DNA from: a virus
DNA: 20,670 nt
Direction: 5' to 3' (one strand)
Virus record (IMG/VR): IMGVR_UViG_3300049595_002062
Coordinates: 1-20,670 of that record
Position numbers and translations under genes: made by a program. Positions 18,077 through 20,670 of the stretch are shown here, in pieces. The notes under the pieces are model-generated. The model saw only the letters and a program-made list of their open reading frames with translations. It did no database searches and was not told where the DNA came from. How positions within the stretch are numbered: the first letter of the stretch is position 1; each line of letters opens with the position of its first letter.

Positions 18077-19234
18077 ATGGCATTACATAAAATAAAACAA
18101 AATGAACTTTTTATAAACCAAATAGAGTTTAATCCAAATGTTTCATTTTATGTATATGATGGAAAAACCTATTATAATAACCAACCAGAAATCTCTGGTG
18201 CTTTTACATCTAATATAACCAATGTACCCGTTGGTTATATTAGTTTATATGAAGAAAACGTTGATAGAAGCCAAGCAGGAACTGGTTTAATATATCCTTT
18301 TGTTACCAAAGAAGGAAGCTTAACTTCTTTTAAAACCATATCAACAACCAGTTTTAACTCAGATTTCTCTTATGGTGATACAATAACTGGTTCTTATCCT
18401 CTTAGTGCTAGCATTCAAAGAGAGTTTTATCAAGTTGGTGAAGAAAGACGAAGAGTTGATGCTTTAAGAAATACTCTTAACTATTATCTTCCTTTTAGCA
18501 AACATTATGCCTATTCATCTTCTCTTGGTGATAAATCAAATCAAGATTTAAATCTTATCAGTATTCCTTCTATATTTTATGGAAGCAAAATACAAAAAGG
18601 TTCTGTAACATTAGATTTTTATCACACTGGTACACTAGCCGGTAGATTACAAGATGTAAATAAAAATGGAGAGCTAATACAAACTATTGGTTCAAACGGT
18701 TCTGGTTCGGTAGCTGGTGTAGTTCTTTATACAGAAGGTTTTATTGTACTTACTGGCTCTTGGGGAATAGCACCACCGGATAACTATCTTGATAGTATGG
18801 ACACCCCAAGTGGTTCTTGGATTTACTTCGGTGCTGGTATGTATGGCACAGAAACCTATACTTCTGGTATGCTTGATTCTTCAAGCTTTAACCTATCTTT
18901 TGAAGGAACTTCAAAGATTCCAGTAATGACAATGTTTGCTCATGCAAAGCGTGGTGAACTAAACAACTCTGTAAATCCAACATTTATTAGCCAACAAACA
19001 AGAAAAGAGCCACTAACTGGTTCTAGTGCTTATATTGAATATGATAAAATGGAACCAGCAAACGTCGTTTCGGGATCATATAACCAAGAAGAATATTTAG
19101 AAAAAACAACATTTATAACAACAATAAAGTTGTACGACGAGAATAAAAATGTTATAGGTGTTGCTAAGTTAGCTAAACCTGTGCGTAAAACACAAGATAG
19201 AGACTTATCATTTAAACTAAAAATCGATTTATAA
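18077..19234 (+). CDS. Probable virion structural protein, paralogue of the 339-aa protein
   Basis: A 385-residue beta-rich protein. It shares ordered elements with the 339-residue protein at 16017: KIQKGSVTLDFY against EIKKGSFTISL, AGVVLYTEGFIVLTGSW against VGLIYYQAGVAILSAS, and the C-terminus FITTIKLYDENKNVIGVAKL followed by AKPVRKTQDRDLSFKLKIDL. It has an extra N-terminal section (about 120 residues) with QREFYQVGEERRRVDALRNTLNYYLPFS. It starts nine bases after the homing endonuclease stop, and only a weak AGAG-type binding site lies upstream, inside the end of the endonuclease gene. Its expression may therefore depend on coupling to that gene. A tail or fibre part is likely from its paralogue and neighbours; no enzyme motif was seen. 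Confidence 0.75.
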   Translation: MALHKIKQNELFINQIEFNPNVSFYVYDGKTYYNNQPEISGAFTSNITNVPVGYISLYEENVDRSQAGTGLIYPFVTKEGSLTSFKTISTTSFNSDFSYGDTITGSYPLSASIQREFYQVGEERRRVDALRNTLNYYLPFSKHYAYSSSLGDKSNQDLNLISIPSIFYGSKIQKGSVTLDFYHTGTLAGRLQDVNKNGELIQTIGSNGSGSVAGVVLYTEGFIVLTGSWGIAPPDNYLDSMDTPSGSWIYFGAGMYGTETYTSGMLDSSSFNLSFEGTSKIPVMTMFAHAKRGELNNSVNPTFISQQTRKEPLTGSSAYIEYDKMEPANVVSGSYNQEEYLEKTTFITTIKLYDENKNVIGVAKLAKPVRKTQDRDLSFKLKIDL

Positions 19235-19235
19235 A

Positions 19236-19778
19236 ATGAATACAAAACCAACTTATTTAGGTGTGGATGTAAGCACCTCCAAGATTGGCATCGCTTTGAT
19301 AGATGAAGATAAAAAAGTGATTGTCAGTGAAGTAATAAAACTAAAACCAGAAAATAGTTTAGAAGAAAGAGCAATACTCTTTGAAAACAAACTTCTAAAA
19401 CTAAACAAATATTATTATATCTCTGAGATATTTGTTGAAGAACCATTCGTTGCTTTTGGTGGGGGCAAAACAACCGCTCAAACTATGGCAATATTGCAAC
19501 GATTTAATGGAATGTGCTCTTTCGTTGTTCGTAAAGTATTTGATAGAGATCCACAAATGGTTAGTGTACGCTCTGCTAGAACAAAGCTTGGTATAAAAAT
19601 ACCAAGAGGTCTAAAAGAGAAAGAAACAAAAAAGATTATCATCGAGTGGGCAGCTGAACAATACCCAGACTTTAAATACGAACTAACAACTCATGGTAAT
19701 CCATTACCCGGTACAGATGATAGAGCAGACGCATTAGTAATAGCTACTTATGGACTTGAGAAGCTATTTAGTGTATGA
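19236..19778 (+). CDS. RuvC-like Holliday junction resolvase (RNase H fold)
   Basis: A 180-residue protein with the layout of RuvC-type resolvases, which cut four-way DNA junctions using two metal ions held by four acidic residues. The first strand YLGVDVSTSKIGIALID gives D11, the FVEEPF strand gives E68 (or E69), and the C-terminal helix TDDRADALVIATYG gives D162 and D165. The length is close to that of bacterial RuvC (about 170-180). Its likely job is resolving branched replication and recombination intermediates before packaging. It begins one base after the stop of the structural gene (TAAAATG) with no visible ribosome binding site, so translation probably depends on reinitiation. It overlaps the next gene by four bases (ATGA). 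It opens the DNA-metabolism block. Confidence 0.85.
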   Translation: MNTKPTYLGVDVSTSKIGIALIDEDKKVIVSEVIKLKPENSLEERAILFENKLLKLNKYYYISEIFVEEPFVAFGGGKTTAQTMAILQRFNGMCSFVVRKVFDRDPQMVSVRSARTKLGIKIPRGLKEKETKKIIIEWAAEQYPDFKYELTTHGNPLPGTDDRADALVIATYGLEKLFSV

Positions 19779-20428
19779 ACACTAAGTATGTACAAAAGAA
19801 ACATCAAAAACTAATATTAGAACTTAAATATCTTTATGTAGATTTAGAATATCATGAAGATATATTTAAAGATGCTCAAGAAGAGTTTAAAGAAGCATTT
19901 TATGAGTATTCTGCTAAAAATAATCTAGGTTATAAAAAACCAGAAGAACAAAAACCAACTAATATTTCTAATAGTACAGATATTAGTACTTTTGTAGAAG
20001 AAGAAAAAGAAGAAGAACAAATCCCACATAACACAGATTCTCTTCCAGATCTACACTTTGAAAAAGAAGAAGTTGATACAGATTTTAACAGCATTTTTAA
20101 AAAGATTGCTCACTTGACACATCCAGATCTACACAATAAGATGGATAGTGAAGAAGCAAGAAGAAAGAAAACGGAAATGTTCTTGAAGGCTAAGAAAGCC
20201 GTAGATAACAAGAACTGGTTTGAGCTATGCCAAATAGCTATGGATCTTGATATTAAGCTTCCAGAGCCTACCAAGCAGCACTTAAAGTGGCTTGAAGACG
20301 AAATAATAAGAACAAAAGAAAGAATACAGAAAATCACTACCACTTTTGCTTGGTCGTGGTATAATGATGAAGAACGAAGAGAACAAATAATGCGTTCTTA
20401 TATGACTGTAATAACAAGAGGAACATGA
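19775..20428 (+). CDS. J-domain-like protein (HPD motif), probable replication-associated co-chaperone
   Basis: A 217-residue, highly charged protein. Residues 1-50 are helical and Lys/Glu-rich, 55-100 form an acidic linker (VEEEKEEEQ), and a J-domain-like core follows. The core has FNSIFKKIAHLTHPDLHNKM with HPD at 116-118, then a helix (RRKKTEMFLKAKKAVDNKNW) equivalent to the last helix of a J domain. HPD is the triad by which DnaJ proteins stimulate the ATPase of DnaK. The C-terminus (residues 160-217) is helical with many Arg and Lys. I recall similar HPD proteins in large marine phages, without assigned function. Four-base ATGA overlaps with both the resolvase and the primase suggest a replication or recombination role, perhaps recruiting host DnaK; this is inference. 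No Gly/Phe or zinc region of full DnaJ is present. Confidence 0.7.
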   Translation: MNTKYVQKKHQKLILELKYLYVDLEYHEDIFKDAQEEFKEAFYEYSAKNNLGYKKPEEQKPTNISNSTDISTFVEEEKEEEQIPHNTDSLPDLHFEKEEVDTDFNSIFKKIAHLTHPDLHNKMDSEEARRKKTEMFLKAKKAVDNKNWFELCQIAMDLDIKLPEPTKQHLKWLEDEIIRTKERIQKITTTFAWSWYNDEERREQIMRSYMTVITRGT

Positions 20429-20670
20429 ACAAAACTCAAATCCTAAAATCAGCACTTGGAGAGTTTCGTCGGTCCAAGGACGAACTTCTATTTATTTGTC
20501 CATTCTGTAAACATCACAAACACAAGTTTAGTGTGAATACAAACACAGACAAATATAAATGTTGGGTTTGTGATACAAGGGGAGCAAACGTTCGTCGTGT
20601 ATTGAAGCGTTTCCTTAATGCTTCAATGCTATTTGAATGGGACAAGATCACAGGAAGATTAAACCTTGGT
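20425..20670 (+). CDS. DNA primase, N-terminal CHC2-type zinc-finger region (3' partial)
   Basis: The first 82 residues of a protein that runs off the window. A zinc ribbon is clear: LFICPFCKHHKHKFSVN with C25 and C28, then KYKCWVCDTRGANVRRVL with C46 and C49. The 'CPFC.HH...F.VN......KCW.C...G' pattern is that of the DnaG/T4 gp61-type primase zinc domain in phages, which reads template DNA for RNA primer synthesis. The start overlaps the J-domain gene stop by four bases (ATGA) and has a good binding site (AAGAGGA, 20415-20422). The catalytic TOPRIM region, and any fused helicase, would lie beyond the window, so the full activity cannot be confirmed here. Confidence 0.8.
   Translation, partial: MNKTQILKSALGEFRRSKDELLFICPFCKHHKHKFSVNTNTDKYKCWVCDTRGANVRRVLKRFLNASMLFEWDKITGRLNLG

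Overview
The window is a stretch of a large, low-GC genome of a tailed bacteriophage (Caudoviricetes). Every supported gene lies on the + strand, and genes are packed with overlaps of 1-4 bases or gaps of a few bases. Several structural proteins resemble uncharacterised families that I recall from uncultured marine phages: a giant tail-type protein, the 'LTxYGK' / 'LTDTGR' N-termini, and C-termini of the 'LY...VAKL..P..K' type. The host cannot be read from the sequence. The very low GC and the marine-type families suggest a marine, AT-rich bacterium, but this is inference.

Layout. Positions 2-9151 hold the 3' part of a giant structural gene. The frame is open from the first complete codon, so the gene starts before the window and encodes more than 3,049 residues. 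It carries a LamG-like region, an inserted run of beta-propeller-like 'NLSTAWD' repeats, and a Q/E/R-rich tandem-repeat tail ending in a Gly-rich stretch. Positions 9151-14943 hold three tightly coupled genes (324, 795 and 809 codons) of probable virion proteins; the last has a fibronectin-III-like segment. After a 67-base leader with a good ribosome binding site come a 327-residue protein, which is an N-terminal paralogue of the 324-residue one, and a 339-residue protein. A freestanding homing endonuclease gene (17117-18067) separates the 339-residue protein from its paralogue of 385 residues. From 19236 on, the same gene line continues without a visible break into DNA metabolism: a RuvC-type resolvase, a protein with a J-domain HPD motif, and the start of a CHC2-type DNA primase that runs off the window.

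The first three quarters is a virion (tail, fibre or decoration) assembly module and the end is the front of a replication/recombination module. The points most worth following are a perfect 16-bp RNA hairpin (one G-U pair) that buries the ribosome binding site of the homing endonuclease, the unusual domain make-up of that nuclease, the domain and base-composition mosaic within the giant gene, its C-terminal repeat tail, and the A-x-y-A'-B-[endonuclease]-B' paralogue arrangement.

No tRNA, rRNA, CRISPR array, insertion sequence or convincing terminator was seen. There is no gene-free stretch over 300 bases.
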